64,000 nucleotides of DNA, taken from the NCBI RefSeq assembly GCF_003459245.1, contig NZ_QRVG01000002.1:62001-126000 (forward strand). The letters are read 5' to 3'. This document shows, in pieces, positions 51,245 to 60,322 of the stretch. The notes under the pieces are model-generated. The model was not told the origin of the DNA. It worked only from the letters and a program-made list of their open reading frames with translations, and did not search any database. Position numbers and translations under genes: made by a program. The stretch comes from Collinsella sp. AF23-2 (lineage in GTDB: Bacteria > Actinomycetota > Coriobacteriia > Coriobacteriales > Coriobacteriaceae). Every line of letters begins with the position of its first letter. Within the stretch, counting starts at the first letter, position 1.

Positions 51245-52372
51245 TTAACGTACGATGGTGGTGTCGGAAGTTAACGGAGCCTTGCCCAGCACCAGGATGT
51301 TCTCGGGCGTGCCGCGAAGCTCGGTGTTGGTGGGAACCACGTTGTTCTTGTCTAGAATGGCGTTCTCAACGCGGGCGCCGCTCTTGATGATGCAGCTCTG
51401 GTTGATGATCGAGTTGGTCACCGAAGCGCCCTCCTCGACCACGACGCCGCGCGACAGGATCGAGTTGCGCACGGTGCCCTTGATGATGCAGCCGGCCGAG
51501 ATGATCGAGTTGCACGCGTGGCTGCCGGTCGCATAGCGCGAAGGCGGCACGTCGTGGGCCTTGGTCAGAATCGGGCGCTCGGGATCGAAGAGCTGGTCGG
51601 CTACTGTCTGGTCGAGCAGGTCCATGCTGCGGCGATACAGCGACTTCTCGCTAAACACGCCCACGACCTCGCCCTTGTACTCGTAGCTGCACACGTCGAT
51701 GTTGCCAAAGTCGCCCTGGAGTGCCTCTAGCAGGTCCAGATAGTCGGCGGCCTGGTAGTGGTCGATGATCTCGAGCAGCGTCTCGCGGTTGACGATGCAG
51801 CAGTCCATAGAGGCGTTGTCGCCGTACACGACGCCGGCGCTCACGCCCGTCAGGCGGCCGTTCTCGTTAATCTCGAGCTTGGTCTCGTCATCAACATTGC
51901 GCGTGGCCTTGCAGTACACCACGGTCATCTGGGCGCCAGAGTTCTCGTGCGCCTCGATGATGGTGTTGAGGTCCATGTTAAAGATGATGTTGGTGCCCAT
52001 CATCACAACATAGGGCTTCTGCGAGCGCTGGAACAGTGTCTTGTTGGAGATGATGTCGCGCAGCAGGAAGCGCATGCCGCCCTTGGTGGTGCCATACGCG
52101 TTGCCGGGGACCATGAACAGGCCGCCCTTCTTGCGGTCCAGGCCCCAGTCCTTGCCCGAGCCCACGTGGTCGATCAGCGAGCGGTAGTTACCCGGCATGA
52201 CGACTCCAACGGTCTTGATGCCGGCATTCATCATGTTGGACAGCGGAAAGTCGATCAGGCGGTAGCGGCCCAAAAACGGAACGGACGCGATGGGGCGGTC
52301 CTTGAGCAGGACACTGCCGTAGGACGAAGAGTAGTTAGCGGTGATATAACCGATGGCCTTGCGATTGATCAT
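51245..52372 (-). CDS. glgD: GlgD, glucose-1-phosphate adenylyltransferase-like regulatory subunit
   Basis: A 375-residue homologue of GlgC encoded 4 bases after it. It keeps the fold (SVPFLGRYRLIDFPLSNMMNAGIKTVGVV, VGSGKDWGLDRKKGG, left-handed beta-helix repeats at the end). The GGxGxRL nucleotide loop is replaced by ANYSSSYGSVLL, and the YRMD catalytic block by an IIFNMDLN stretch. In Firmicutes GlgD forms a hetero-oligomer that raises GlgC activity. ATG 52372 follows GGGGGAA. Confidence 0.93.
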   Translation of the reverse strand: MINRKAIGYITANYSSSYGSVLLKDRPIASVPFLGRYRLIDFPLSNMMNAGIKTVGVVMPGNYRSLIDHVGSGKDWGLDRKKGGLFMVPGNAYGTTKGGMRFLLRDIISNKTLFQRSQKPYVVMMGTNIIFNMDLNTIIEAHENSGAQMTVVYCKATRNVDDETKLEINENGRLTGVSAGVVYGDNASMDCCIVNRETLLEIIDHYQAADYLDLLEALQGDFGNIDVCSYEYKGEVVGVFSEKSLYRRSMDLLDQTVADQLFDPERPILTKAHDVPPSRYATGSHACNSIISAGCIIKGTVRNSILSRGVVVEEGASVTNSIINQSCIIKSGARVENAILDKNNVVPTNTELRGTPENILVLGKAPLTSDTTIVR

Positions 52373-52376
52373 CGGA

Positions 52377-53525
52377 TCATTCCCCCTTCCCGATAACGAC
52401 GTCATTTCCAACGACGGCCGTATCCTTGGTGGTATCGACAGAGCCGAGCTTCACGCCCTCTTCGACCGTGGAGTTCTCGCCCAAAATAGCGCGGCAGATG
52501 TGCGCGCCGCTCTTAACGTGCGCGCCCGGCAGTAGCACGGAGTCCTCGACCACGGCGCGCTCCTCGATGATGACATCGGTCGAAAGGATCGAGTGGCGAG
52601 CGGTGCCGTAGATCTTGCAGCCATTGGAGACCAGGCAGTCGTCTAGGCGGCCGTCCGGGCCAATGTAGTGCGGCGGACGCGTGGTGATGTTGGACATGAT
52701 GGGGAAGTTCTTGTCGAACAGATCGAACTCGGGGTTGTTACCCAGCAGGTCCATCGAGGTCTCATGGAAGCTGGCGATGGTGCCGACGTCCTTCCAGAAG
52801 CCGTGGAACTCGTAGCTGTACAGGCGCTTGTTCTCACCGAGCAGCTTGGGGATGATGTCCTTGCCAAAGTCGTGGCTCGAGCGCTGGTCCAGAGCGTCCT
52901 CCTCGAGCGCCTCGATCAGCACGTCGGCCGAGAAGATGTAGATGCCCATGGACGCGAGGTTCGAATCGGGCTTCTCGGGCTTCTCGGTGAACTTGGTGAT
53001 GCGGCCGTCCTCGGGGTCGGTGGTCAGGATGCCAAAGCGGCTGGCCTCCTCCCACGGCACGGGCATAACGCTCACCGTGAGGTCGGCGTTGTTCTCAATG
53101 TGCGTCTTGAGCATCTTGCGGTAGTCCATGCGATACAGGTGATCGCCCGAAAGAATCAGGACGTACTTGGGGTCGTTGGCCTTGATGTAGTCGAGGTTCT
53201 GCGTAATGGCGTCGGCCGTGCCCGCATACCAGGCGCCGCCGGTCTGCGTCTCGTACGGCGGCAGGATCGACACGCCGCCGTCGCGGCTGTCCAGATCCCA
53301 CGCCTCGCCGGATCCCACGTAGGCATGCAGCAGGTAGGGACGGTACTGCGTCAGAACGCCCACCGTGTCGATGCCCGAGTTGGAGCAGTTGGACAGCGAA
53401 AAGTCGATAATGCGGAACTTGCCACCAAAGCTAACCGCCGGCTTAGCGATCTTTTGGGTGAGTGCCCCCAATCGGCTGCCCTGTCCTCCTGCGAGGAGCA
53501 TCGCGATGCATTCTTTCTTACTCAT
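52377..53525 (-). CDS. glgC: Glucose-1-phosphate adenylyltransferase, catalytic subunit
   Basis: Makes ADP-glucose, the committed step of glycogen synthesis. The 382 residues show [47 protein letters not shown] and FTEKPEKP, with the GFWKDVGT block, then beta-helix repeats. The N-terminal effector arm of enterobacterial GlgC is short here, as in Bacillus. It forms one operon with glgD and glgA. Confidence 0.96.
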   Translation of the reverse strand: MSKKECIAMLLAGGQGSRLGALTQKIAKPAVSFGGKFRIIDFSLSNCSNSGIDTVGVLTQYRPYLLHAYVGSGEAWDLDSRDGGVSILPPYETQTGGAWYAGTADAITQNLDYIKANDPKYVLILSGDHLYRMDYRKMLKTHIENNADLTVSVMPVPWEEASRFGILTTDPEDGRITKFTEKPEKPDSNLASMGIYIFSADVLIEALEEDALDQRSSHDFGKDIIPKLLGENKRLYSYEFHGFWKDVGTIASFHETSMDLLGNNPEFDLFDKNFPIMSNITTRPPHYIGPDGRLDDCLVSNGCKIYGTARHSILSTDVIIEERAVVEDSVLLPGAHVKSGAHICRAILGENSTVEEGVKLGSVDTTKDTAVVGNDVVIGKGE

Positions 53526-53564
53526 CGATTTCTCCTTCTGTCATCGATGTTCCTAACCCATTAG

Positions 53565-53595
53565 CGACGGGCGCGGCGCTCTGTCACGCCCGTCG
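53565..53595 (-). promoter_or_regulatory. Hairpin between glgP and glgC
   Basis: CGACGGGCG and CGCCCGTCG form a perfect 9-bp stem, 35 bases after the glgP stop. With no T run it is at best a weak terminator. Confidence 0.4.
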
Positions 53596-53630
53596 AGTAA
53601 TGCCGTACGGCAAAGGGAGCTCGCGCGCCT

Positions 53631-56057
53631 TTACGCGTGCCAGATCTCGTCGCGGTACTCGCGAATGGTGCGGTCGCTCGAGAACCAGCCGGAGGAGGCG
53701 GTGTTGAGCAGGGCCTTGCGGTTCCAGGTCTCCTGGTCGCCGTAGCTGTTCGTGAGCTTCTCCCAGGCGTCGACGTAGCTGCGGAAGTCTGCCATGACCA
53801 GATCGGGGTCGTTGTTGTTCATGAGCTCGTTGTAGATGCTCTCGAAGTTGCCCGAAAGACCCGCAAAGGTGTTGTCCTTGAGCTCGTCCATAACGCGGCC
53901 CAGACGCTCGCGGTCGCCGTTGAGGGTATCCCACGCAAAGTAGCTGTTGGATGCCCAGAGCTGCTCGACCTCGGGAGCGGTCAGGCCAAAGATGGCCTCG
54001 TTCTCGCGGCCGGCCAGGTCGGCGATCTCGATGTTGGCGCCGTCGAGGGTGCCCAGCGTAATGGCGCCGTTCATCATGAGCTTCATGTTGGACGTGCCCG
54101 AGGCCTCCTTGCCGGCCGTGGAGATCTGCTCCGAGATCTCGGCGGCAGGGTAGATGAGCTGGGCGTTGCTCACGCGGAAGTTGGGGATAAAGCAGACCTT
54201 CATGACCTCGTTGACGCGGGCGTCGTTGTTGATGACATCGGCCACGGAGTTAATGAGGCGGATGGTCTCCTTGGCAAAGGTGTAGCTCGAGGCCGCCTTG
54301 CCGCTAAAGATGAAGGTCGTCGGCGTCACGTGGAAGTTAGGATCGGCGATGCGACGGTTGTAGATGTCCATCACCTTCATTATGTTCATGAGCTGGCGCT
54401 TATAGGCGTGGAAGCGCTTTACCTGGACATCGAAGACGGTGTTGGGGTCGATAACCAGACCGGTCTCGGCCTTGACGTAGGCGGCCAGACGCTCCTTGTT
54501 GGCGCGCTTGGAGGCACCCACGGCCTTCAGGAACTCGGTGTCGTCCTTAAACTCCTTGAGTTTCTCAAGCTCAAAGGCGTCTTTGAGCCAGCCATCGCCA
54601 ATGGTCTCGGTCACGAGCTTGGCGTAGGTGGGGTTGGCCTCGGCAAAGAAGCGACGGTGCGAGATGCCGTTGGTCTTGTTGTTGAACTTCTCGGGCGTCA
54701 GGGCATAGAAGTCCTTGAGCACGATGTTCTTGATGATGTCGGAATGGATCTTGGCCACGCCGTTGACGCTGTGGCTGCAGATCACAGACAGGTTGGCCAT
54801 GCGAATCTCGCCGTCCCACAGGATGGCGGTCTGGCGCAGACGCTCCTGCCAGCCCTCCTTCGTGGTGTCGAACGACTCGTGCCAACGACGGCTGATCTCG
54901 TCGATGATCTGGTACACGCGGGGGAGGAGCTTGGAGAACGTGCCGATAGGCCACTTCTCCAAGGCCTCGGGCAGGATGGTGTGGTTGGTGTAGCTCACGA
55001 CCTGCGTCACGATGTTCCAGGCGTCATCCCACTCGAGCTTCTTCTCGTCGATGAGGATACGCATGAGCTCGGGGCCGCACATGGCGGGGTGGGTATCGTT
55101 GGTGTGGATGGCCACAAACTGCGGCAGCAGCTCCCAGTTCGCGCCGTGCTCCTTCTCAAAGGTGTCGAGCAGGCTGTAGATACCGGCCGAAACAAACAGG
55201 TACTCCTGCTTCAGGCGAAGCAGACGGCCGTGCTCGCCGGCGTCGTTGGGGTAGAGGATGGCGCTGATGGCCTCGGCCTCAGCGCGCTCGGCATCGGCCA
55301 GAGCATAGTCGCCGCGGTTGAAGGCCTCCAGATCAAAGTGCTCCTCGACCGGCTCGGCGGCCCAGACGCGCAGCTTGTTGACGGTCTCGCCGGCATAGCC
55401 CACGACGGGGATGTCATAAGGGACAGCCAGGATGTCCTGCGTGTCCACCGTGCGGTAGAACGTGCGGCCGTTCTCCTCAAAGCCCTCAACATGGCCACCA
55501 AACTTAATGGTCACGGCCTTGTCCTGACGGCGGACCTCCCAGGGATAGCCATGGGTGAGCCACTCGTCGGTGGTCTCGACCTGGCTGCCGTTAACGATCT
55601 CCTGCTTAAAGAGGCCGTAGCGGTAGCGCATGCCGTTGCCATAGCCGGCGATGCCCTCGGCTGCCATGGAATCCAAGAAGCATGCGGCCAGACGGCCCAG
55701 GCCGCCGTTGCCCAGGGCCGGATCGGGCTCCTGCTTCTCGATGACGGACAGGTCGAAGCCCATGTCGTCGAGCGCCTCGGCGACCATGTCGCGCACGCCA
55801 AAGTTGAGCAGGTAGTTGTCGAGCAGGCGACCGATCAAAAACTCGATCGAGAAGTAGTACACGCGCTTCTTGCCCTCGGCGGTGACGCGGGCGTCACTCT
55901 TGGTGGCAACGGTGCGCGCCTTCTCGGCCACGAGCTTGGCTAGGGCGTTAAAGCGGTCGAGGTCACTGGCGGCCTCGACGCTCTTGCCGCTAATGCTCAT
56001 GACGGCATCGCGATAGAGCTCGGAAAACTCCTGCTTGTTGTCGAAGATCTTATTCAT
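53631..56057 (-). CDS. glgP: Glycogen phosphorylase
   Basis: Releases glucose-1-phosphate from glycogen ends. The 808-residue GT35 enzyme shows YYFSIEFLIGRLL, ALGNGGLGRLAACFLDSMA, VAIHTNDTHPAM, KTNGISHRRFF, DVQVKRFHAYKRQLMN and the PLP-site block EASGTSNMKLMMNGAITLGTLDGANIEI. No regulatory N-terminal extension is present. The length is typical of bacterial GlgP/MalP. The start has GGAACG-type purines only weakly upstream. Confidence 0.97.
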   Translation of the reverse strand: MNKIFDNKQEFSELYRDAVMSISGKSVEAASDLDRFNALAKLVAEKARTVATKSDARVTAEGKKRVYYFSIEFLIGRLLDNYLLNFGVRDMVAEALDDMGFDLSVIEKQEPDPALGNGGLGRLAACFLDSMAAEGIAGYGNGMRYRYGLFKQEIVNGSQVETTDEWLTHGYPWEVRRQDKAVTIKFGGHVEGFEENGRTFYRTVDTQDILAVPYDIPVVGYAGETVNKLRVWAAEPVEEHFDLEAFNRGDYALADAERAEAEAISAILYPNDAGEHGRLLRLKQEYLFVSAGIYSLLDTFEKEHGANWELLPQFVAIHTNDTHPAMCGPELMRILIDEKKLEWDDAWNIVTQVVSYTNHTILPEALEKWPIGTFSKLLPRVYQIIDEISRRWHESFDTTKEGWQERLRQTAILWDGEIRMANLSVICSHSVNGVAKIHSDIIKNIVLKDFYALTPEKFNNKTNGISHRRFFAEANPTYAKLVTETIGDGWLKDAFELEKLKEFKDDTEFLKAVGASKRANKERLAAYVKAETGLVIDPNTVFDVQVKRFHAYKRQLMNIMKVMDIYNRRIADPNFHVTPTTFIFSGKAASSYTFAKETIRLINSVADVINNDARVNEVMKVCFIPNFRVSNAQLIYPAAEISEQISTAGKEASGTSNMKLMMNGAITLGTLDGANIEIADLAGRENEAIFGLTAPEVEQLWASNSYFAWDTLNGDRERLGRVMDELKDNTFAGLSGNFESIYNELMNNNDPDLVMADFRSYVDAWEKLTNSYGDQETWNRKALLNTASSGWFSSDRTIREYRDEIWHA

Positions 56058-56150
56058 ACGTTCCTTCCCCCGGGGATGTTTCTCCCGGAACGGTTATGAC
56101 TTGTATCCTACGCCTCGTCGGGGCGGGTAATTACAGCTGTAACGGTTTTG

Positions 56151-58409
56151 TTACGCATCCTTGGCAGATGCCTTAACAGCGCCTGTCTTGGACTTGGGAG
56201 CAGCCTTTTTGGTGGCCGTCTTCTTGGCCGTGGCCTTAGCGGCGGGCTTTGCAGCCTTAGTCTTTGCCTTCGCCTTTGCCGGAGCCTTCTTAGCAGCCGC
56301 AGGCTTGGGCTTCACCGAAGACGTACGCTTTTTGGGCGCAGCCTTGGGCTCCTCGACCACGGGCGGCTTATAGCTGCTGGGACCGCGGCGCTTAAGCACC
56401 ACGCCTGCCAGACCGGGCACCTTAATCTCAATGGAGTCCATCTGCCCGTTCCAGGGATAGGGCTCGCTCGAGCAGGTGTAGGGCTCCTTGCCGGCATAGC
56501 CGCTGCCGCCAAACTCGGGACGGTCGGAGTCAAAGATGACCTCCCAGTCACCCTCGCGCGGCACACCCACGCGGAAGCTCTCGTAGCTCGCCGGGTCAAA
56601 GTTGATCAGGATCACCAGGTCGTCGTCGATGTCCTCGCCCTGGCGCACAAAGCTCACGATGGACTGCTTGGAGTTGTCCGCGTCGATCCAGGTAAAGCCG
56701 TCATCGGTGTAGCCGCGCTCGTACAGGGCGGGCTCGGCGGTGTACAGGTGGTTGAGCGCCTTGATAAACGCCTGATGATGACGGTGGGTCTCGTACTCCT
56801 CGGTCAGGAACCACTGAATGGACTCGTAGTAGCGCCACTCAATAAACTGGCCGATCTCGTTGCCCATAAAGTTGAGCTTGGCGCCGGGGTGCGTCATCTG
56901 GTAGAAGGCCAGCGTGCGCAGGCCGGCAAATTGGCGCCACCAGTCGCCCGGCATGCGGCCGATCAGCGAGCACTTGCCGTGTACGACCTCGTCGTGGCTC
57001 AGCGGGCAGATGAAGTTCTCGGTAAAGGCGTACATGATGGAGAACGTGAGCAGCCCGTGGTTGCTGGGGCGCCACGGAAAATCGGTCTGCATGTAGTGCA
57101 GGGTGTCGTTCATCCAACCCATGTCCCACTTGTAGTGGAAGCCCAGGCCGCCGTCCTGCGGCGGATAGGTCACGAGCGGCCACGCGGTGGACTCCTCAGC
57201 CATCATCATCACGTCAGGGAAGTGGGCCTCCACGGCGCAGTTGACCTGGCGGATAAAAGCGCTGGCGTCCAGGTCCTCCTCGGTACCGTACTTGTTGAAC
57301 TTCTTTTGGCCCGGATCGTCGATGCCAAAGTTGAGGTACAGCATGCTGGACACGCCATCCATGCGGATGCCGTCAACGTGGAAGTTCTCGAGCCAGTACA
57401 GCACGTTGGAAACAAGGAAGGAGCGGACCTCGCCGCGGGCGAAGTCAAACTTGTGCGTGCCCCAGTTGGGGTGAATCTCGTGCTCAAACAGCATGTGGCC
57501 GTTAAAGGAGGCAAGGCCATGGGCGTCGGCGCAAAAACCGCCGGGTACCCAGTCCATGATCACGCCAATGCCTGCCTCGTGGCACGCATCGATAAAGTGC
57601 ATGAGCTGCTGCGGGTTGCCGTAGCGCGACGTGGCGGCATAGTAGCCGGTCGTCTGGTAGCCCCATGAGCCATCGAAGGGATGCTCCATGAGCGGCATGA
57701 CCTCGATATGCGTGTAGCCCATGTCGCGCACGTAGTCCACGAGCTCCACCGACAGGTCGTCGTAGGTGTAAAACTCGCCGCGCTGCGCGGGGAAGGGGTC
57801 CATGGGGCCTGGGTAGTTGCCGTACTCGTCCGGCTCGCCCTGCGGCGCATCGCCGTGGCGCTTCCACGAGCCAATATGCACCTCGTAGATGTTGAGCGGC
57901 TGCGACATGTGGTTGTGGCCAGCGCGGCGCTTGAGCCACGCGGCATCGTTCCACTTATAGCCGTCGAGTGTCCACAGCACGCTCGCAGTACCCGGAGGGC
58001 ACTCGGCCCTAAAGGCATACGGATCGGCCTTGTAGAGCTTTTCGCCCTCGTTGGTCTCGATGAGATATTTATAGAGCTGACCTTGTTCTGCGCCAGGAAT
58101 AAAGCCTTCCCAAATAGCGCTCGTATGCACGGGCACCAGAGGGTTGGCTTCCTCATCCCAGTCGTTAAAATCGCCAATGACATGCACGCTCTTTACATCG
58201 GGCGCCCAAACGCAAAAGCGCCAGCCGCGCGTACGGTTCTGCGTGTCGGGGTGCGCACCCATCTTTTCCCAGCTGCGCTCCCACGTGCCGATGCCAAATA
58301 GATAGACATCGTCCTTGGTGAGCTCCGGTGCGTGCGGGGCGGCTTTACGGGTTGCGGGCTTTTTAGCCGTTGGCTTTAGCTTTGTATCGCTCACGTTTGA
58401 TCCCATCAT
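56151..58409 (-). CDS. glgB: 1,4-alpha-glucan branching enzyme with basic N- and C-terminal extensions
   Basis: Makes alpha-1,6 branches in glycogen. The CBM48 domain (GWRFCVWAPDVKSVHVIGDFNDW) and GH13 barrel are clear: YEVHIGSWKR, HIEVMPLMEHPFDGSWGYQ, DWVPGGFCAD, nucleophile in VDGIRMDGVSSMLY, acid in MMAEESTAWP, and PLSHDEVVHGK. The last 70 residues (from about 684) are Lys/Ala/Pro-rich (KAKAKTKAAKPAAKATAKK), like the tail of GlgA; residues 10-28 are also basic (KLKPTAKKPATRK). The start is uncertain: ATG 58409 or 58406, or GTG 58394 after GGGA. It is the first gene of the leftward glycogen cluster. Confidence 0.93.
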   Translation of the reverse strand: MMGSNVSDTKLKPTAKKPATRKAAPHAPELTKDDVYLFGIGTWERSWEKMGAHPDTQNRTRGWRFCVWAPDVKSVHVIGDFNDWDEEANPLVPVHTSAIWEGFIPGAEQGQLYKYLIETNEGEKLYKADPYAFRAECPPGTASVLWTLDGYKWNDAAWLKRRAGHNHMSQPLNIYEVHIGSWKRHGDAPQGEPDEYGNYPGPMDPFPAQRGEFYTYDDLSVELVDYVRDMGYTHIEVMPLMEHPFDGSWGYQTTGYYAATSRYGNPQQLMHFIDACHEAGIGVIMDWVPGGFCADAHGLASFNGHMLFEHEIHPNWGTHKFDFARGEVRSFLVSNVLYWLENFHVDGIRMDGVSSMLYLNFGIDDPGQKKFNKYGTEEDLDASAFIRQVNCAVEAHFPDVMMMAEESTAWPLVTYPPQDGGLGFHYKWDMGWMNDTLHYMQTDFPWRPSNHGLLTFSIMYAFTENFICPLSHDEVVHGKCSLIGRMPGDWWRQFAGLRTLAFYQMTHPGAKLNFMGNEIGQFIEWRYYESIQWFLTEEYETHRHHQAFIKALNHLYTAEPALYERGYTDDGFTWIDADNSKQSIVSFVRQGEDIDDDLVILINFDPASYESFRVGVPREGDWEVIFDSDRPEFGGSGYAGKEPYTCSSEPYPWNGQMDSIEIKVPGLAGVVLKRRGPSSYKPPVVEEPKAAPKKRTSSVKPKPAAAKKAPAKAKAKTKAAKPAAKATAKKTATKKAAPKSKTGAVKASAKDA

Positions 58410-58630
58410 GACGCGGCAGCGTGTTGCCTTGGTGACTAGATGCGAAAGGTCCAAGGCTGCACGAATCGAAGGGACGGCGATAGTTCTATGATTCGTTCCA
58501 CCTCGCGTGCTCGGTGGAACTTTCGGCAGAAACTACGATAACACCTGTACGTTACTTTTATGAAGGAAAGTGGTTTTAGGGCGGCGTTTAATCGGTAAGC
58601 GCCATGTTTAGACCACTGGCAGAATTGCCG

Positions 58631-58656
58631 TGGTAAAACTCTTGACAGTTTTACCA
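58631..58656 (+). promoter_or_regulatory. Palindromic operator-like site 1
   Basis: TGGTAAAACT and AGTTTTACCA are perfect 10-bp complementary arms with a 6-base centre that overlaps TTGACA, a consensus -35 box. This is the arrangement expected for repressor control. Confidence 0.6.
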
Positions 58657-58687
58657 ATTAGGGTTTCAAGATTGTTAGTTTGACGTT

Positions 58688-58718
58688 TGGTAAAACGTTT
58701 TTAGCAGGATGTTTACCA
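58688..58718 (+). promoter_or_regulatory. Palindromic operator-like site 2
   Basis: TGGTAAAAC and GTTTACCA repeat the arms of site 1 with a 14-base centre, 22 bases before the HAD start. The same half-site appears four times within 90 bases. Confidence 0.55.
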
Positions 58719-58740
58719 TTTGACATCGAAAGGTTCGTTT

Positions 58741-59430
58741 ATGTCCCAGACCGCCGCCCCCAACGTTGCTTTTATTTTCGATTGCGACGGCACACTGGTT
58801 AATAGCACCCCCGTTTGGGCCTATGCCCAGCCCGAGTTATTGCACCGCCACGGAGTCGACGTGACGGTCGACGATTTTGCCCAGTTTGAGCATTTGTCGC
58901 TCGAGGACGAGTGCCAGGCCTACCACGACACCTGGGACATTGGCGCGAATGGCGAAGAGCTGTATCGCGAGCTGAGCGACATCCTGATCGATGGCTACTC
59001 CAAGGTGCCGCCGCGCGAGGGGCTCCTGGTATTTTTGGAGCAGGCGAAGGCGGCGGCCATTGCCATGTGCGTTGCCACGTCCACACCGGCCGAGCTGGTT
59101 AAGTCTGCGCTTGCGGGTGCCGGGCTCGATGCCTACATGGAGTTTGTGACCACCACGGGCGAGGCGGGACGCTCCAAGCAGTTCCCCGACGTGTACGAGC
59201 TGGCGTTGCGTCGCCTGGAGGAGCGCCATGGGCACAAGTTTGAGCGCACGTGGGTGTTTGAGGACGCGGTCTTTGGCCTTAAGAGCTGTGGGGCCGCCGG
59301 CTTTAAGCGTGTGGGTATTTATGATCCGCACGGCCGCATGAAGCGCGACGACGTACGCACCAACTGCGATATCTTTATCGACAGCTATGAGGACCTGGAT
59401 TTGGCCCGCGTGCTTGCATTTGAGGGATAG
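58741..59430 (+). CDS. HAD-superfamily phosphatase (beta-phosphoglucomutase/GPH-like)
   Basis: A 229-residue hydrolase. Motif I is FIFDCDGTLVNSTPVW (nucleophile Asp and DxD), motif II lies in MCVATSTPAEL, and motifs III/IV in WVFEDAVFGLKSCGAAGF. A helical cap lies between residues 20 and 90. This is subfamily IA, which includes phosphoglycolate phosphatase and beta-phosphoglucomutase; the D-C-D-G-T motif alone does not decide the substrate. ATG 58741 follows AAAGG. Two operator-like palindromes upstream suggest repressor control, and the divergent partner is glgB, so a sugar-phosphate substrate is a reasonable guess. Confidence 0.87.
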   Translation: MSQTAAPNVAFIFDCDGTLVNSTPVWAYAQPELLHRHGVDVTVDDFAQFEHLSLEDECQAYHDTWDIGANGEELYRELSDILIDGYSKVPPREGLLVFLEQAKAAAIAMCVATSTPAELVKSALAGAGLDAYMEFVTTTGEAGRSKQFPDVYELALRRLEERHGHKFERTWVFEDAVFGLKSCGAAGFKRVGIYDPHGRMKRDDVRTNCDIFIDSYEDLDLARVLAFEG

Positions 59431-59439
59431 GCGAGGGCT

Positions 59440-60081
59440 GTGGCTTGTAAGGTATTAGTGGTCTGCGGCTCGCCCGTGGTGGCGAGCGCGGACCTGTTGA
59501 GTAGGCTAGTGGGGGAGTGCGATCACGTTGTCGCCGTGGACCGCGGGCTCGATGCGCTGCTGGGCGCCGGCCTGGGCTGCGACGTTTATGTGGGGGATGC
59601 CGACACGGTGAGCGATGCGGGCCGCGCGCTGATCGATGCCGCCACCGACTTTGAAGTTGAGCGCCACGACCCGTACAAGGACTATACCGATCTTGCGCTG
59701 GCGCTTGATTCCGTCCGCCGTCGCTGGCCAGGTGCCGAAGTAGTTGCGACCTGCGCCACCGGCGGCCGCCCGGATATGGCGCTTTCCGTACTGGGCCTGC
59801 TCGCGGGCTACAATGACGCCCCCGTCTGGATTGCCGAGGACAAGGTGGTCGCCCGCATCCTTCGCGCAGGCGAATCGTGGACTATCGAAGGTGCCGAAGG
59901 AAAGACGTTTTCTATCATCGCCATTGCCCCCAACACCAAGGTAAGTGAACACGGTCTAGAGTGGGAGCTAGACCACAGCTCTCTGGACCTGCTAACCGAC
60001 ACAGGCGTCAGTAACATAGTAAGAACAACAGCCAACATAACCGTCCGCCAAGGAACCGCAATTGGATTCCTATTCGCGTGA
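59440..60081 (+). CDS. thiN: Thiamine pyrophosphokinase
   Basis: Converts thiamine to thiamine diphosphate. The 213 residues show VVAVDRGLDALLGAG, VGDADTVSDAG, YKDYTDLALALDSV (metal-binding D-x-x-D-Y-T-D), GGRPDMALSVLGLL (usually GxRxDH) and SIIAIAPNTKVSEHGLEWEL. The GTG start at 59440 lies 9 bases after the HAD stop. The Asp-Met in place of Asp-His in the GGRPD motif is a small deviation. Confidence 0.9.
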   Translation: MACKVLVVCGSPVVASADLLSRLVGECDHVVAVDRGLDALLGAGLGCDVYVGDADTVSDAGRALIDAATDFEVERHDPYKDYTDLALALDSVRRRWPGAEVVATCATGGRPDMALSVLGLLAGYNDAPVWIAEDKVVARILRAGESWTIEGAEGKTFSIIAIAPNTKVSEHGLEWELDHSSLDLLTDTGVSNIVRTTANITVRQGTAIGFLFA

Positions 60082-60102
60082 GGGTTTTATCGGGACGGAG
60101 CA

Positions 60103-60131
60103 GGGATTTTAGGGCCTGTCCCAAAAATCCC
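60103..60131 (+). repeat. Small hairpin after thiN
   Basis: GGGATTTT and AAAATCCC, with inner GGG/CCC, pair around CCTGT, 21 bases after the thiN stop. No T run follows. Confidence 0.45.
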
Positions 60132-60161
60132 GTAAGGCACCCCAACAACCCAAAAAAGTCC

Positions 60162-60190
60162 TTGCATCAAAGAAGGTCTTCCCCTATAGT
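60162..60190 (+). promoter_or_regulatory. Sigma-70 promoter of tRNA-Ala
   Basis: TTGCAT (60162-60167) and TATAGT (60185-60190) are separated by 17 bases, 13 bases before the tRNA. Confidence 0.75.
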
Positions 60191-60203
60191 ATCTCCTCGT
60201 CAC

Positions 60204-60279
60204 GGGGGCGTAGCTCAGCTGGGAGAGCGCTTGACTGGCAGTCAAGAGGTCAGGGGTTCGATCCCCCTCGTCTCCACCA
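60204..60279 (+). tRNA. tRNA-Ala (anticodon GGC)
   Basis: Acceptor GGGGGCG pairs with CGTCTCC (two wobbles), the D arm is GCTCAGCTGGGAGAGC, the anticodon stem CTTGA/TCAAG encloses CTGGCAG (anticodon GGC), and the T arm is AGGGG-TTCGATC-CCCCT. CCA is encoded at 60277-60279. Confidence 0.95.
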
Positions 60280-60287
60280 TTGTGATT

Positions 60288-60322
60288 TAAAAGGCCATCG
60301 GATATCCGGTGGCCTTTTTTCA
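60288..60322 (+). terminator. Rho-independent terminator of tRNA-Ala
   Basis: AAAGGCCATCGG and CCGGTGGCCTTT form a 12-bp stem (one wobble) with an ATAT loop and a T run. Confidence 0.9.

Larger units (their letters stand above)
58410..58740. promoter_or_regulatory. Control region between divergent glgB and the HAD phosphatase gene
   Basis: The AT-rich half next to the HAD gene holds two palindromic sites (listed separately) and a TTGACA at 58643-58648. The half next to glgB has no clear promoter elements by eye. AAAGG at 58729-58733 is the HAD ribosome site. Confidence 0.5.
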
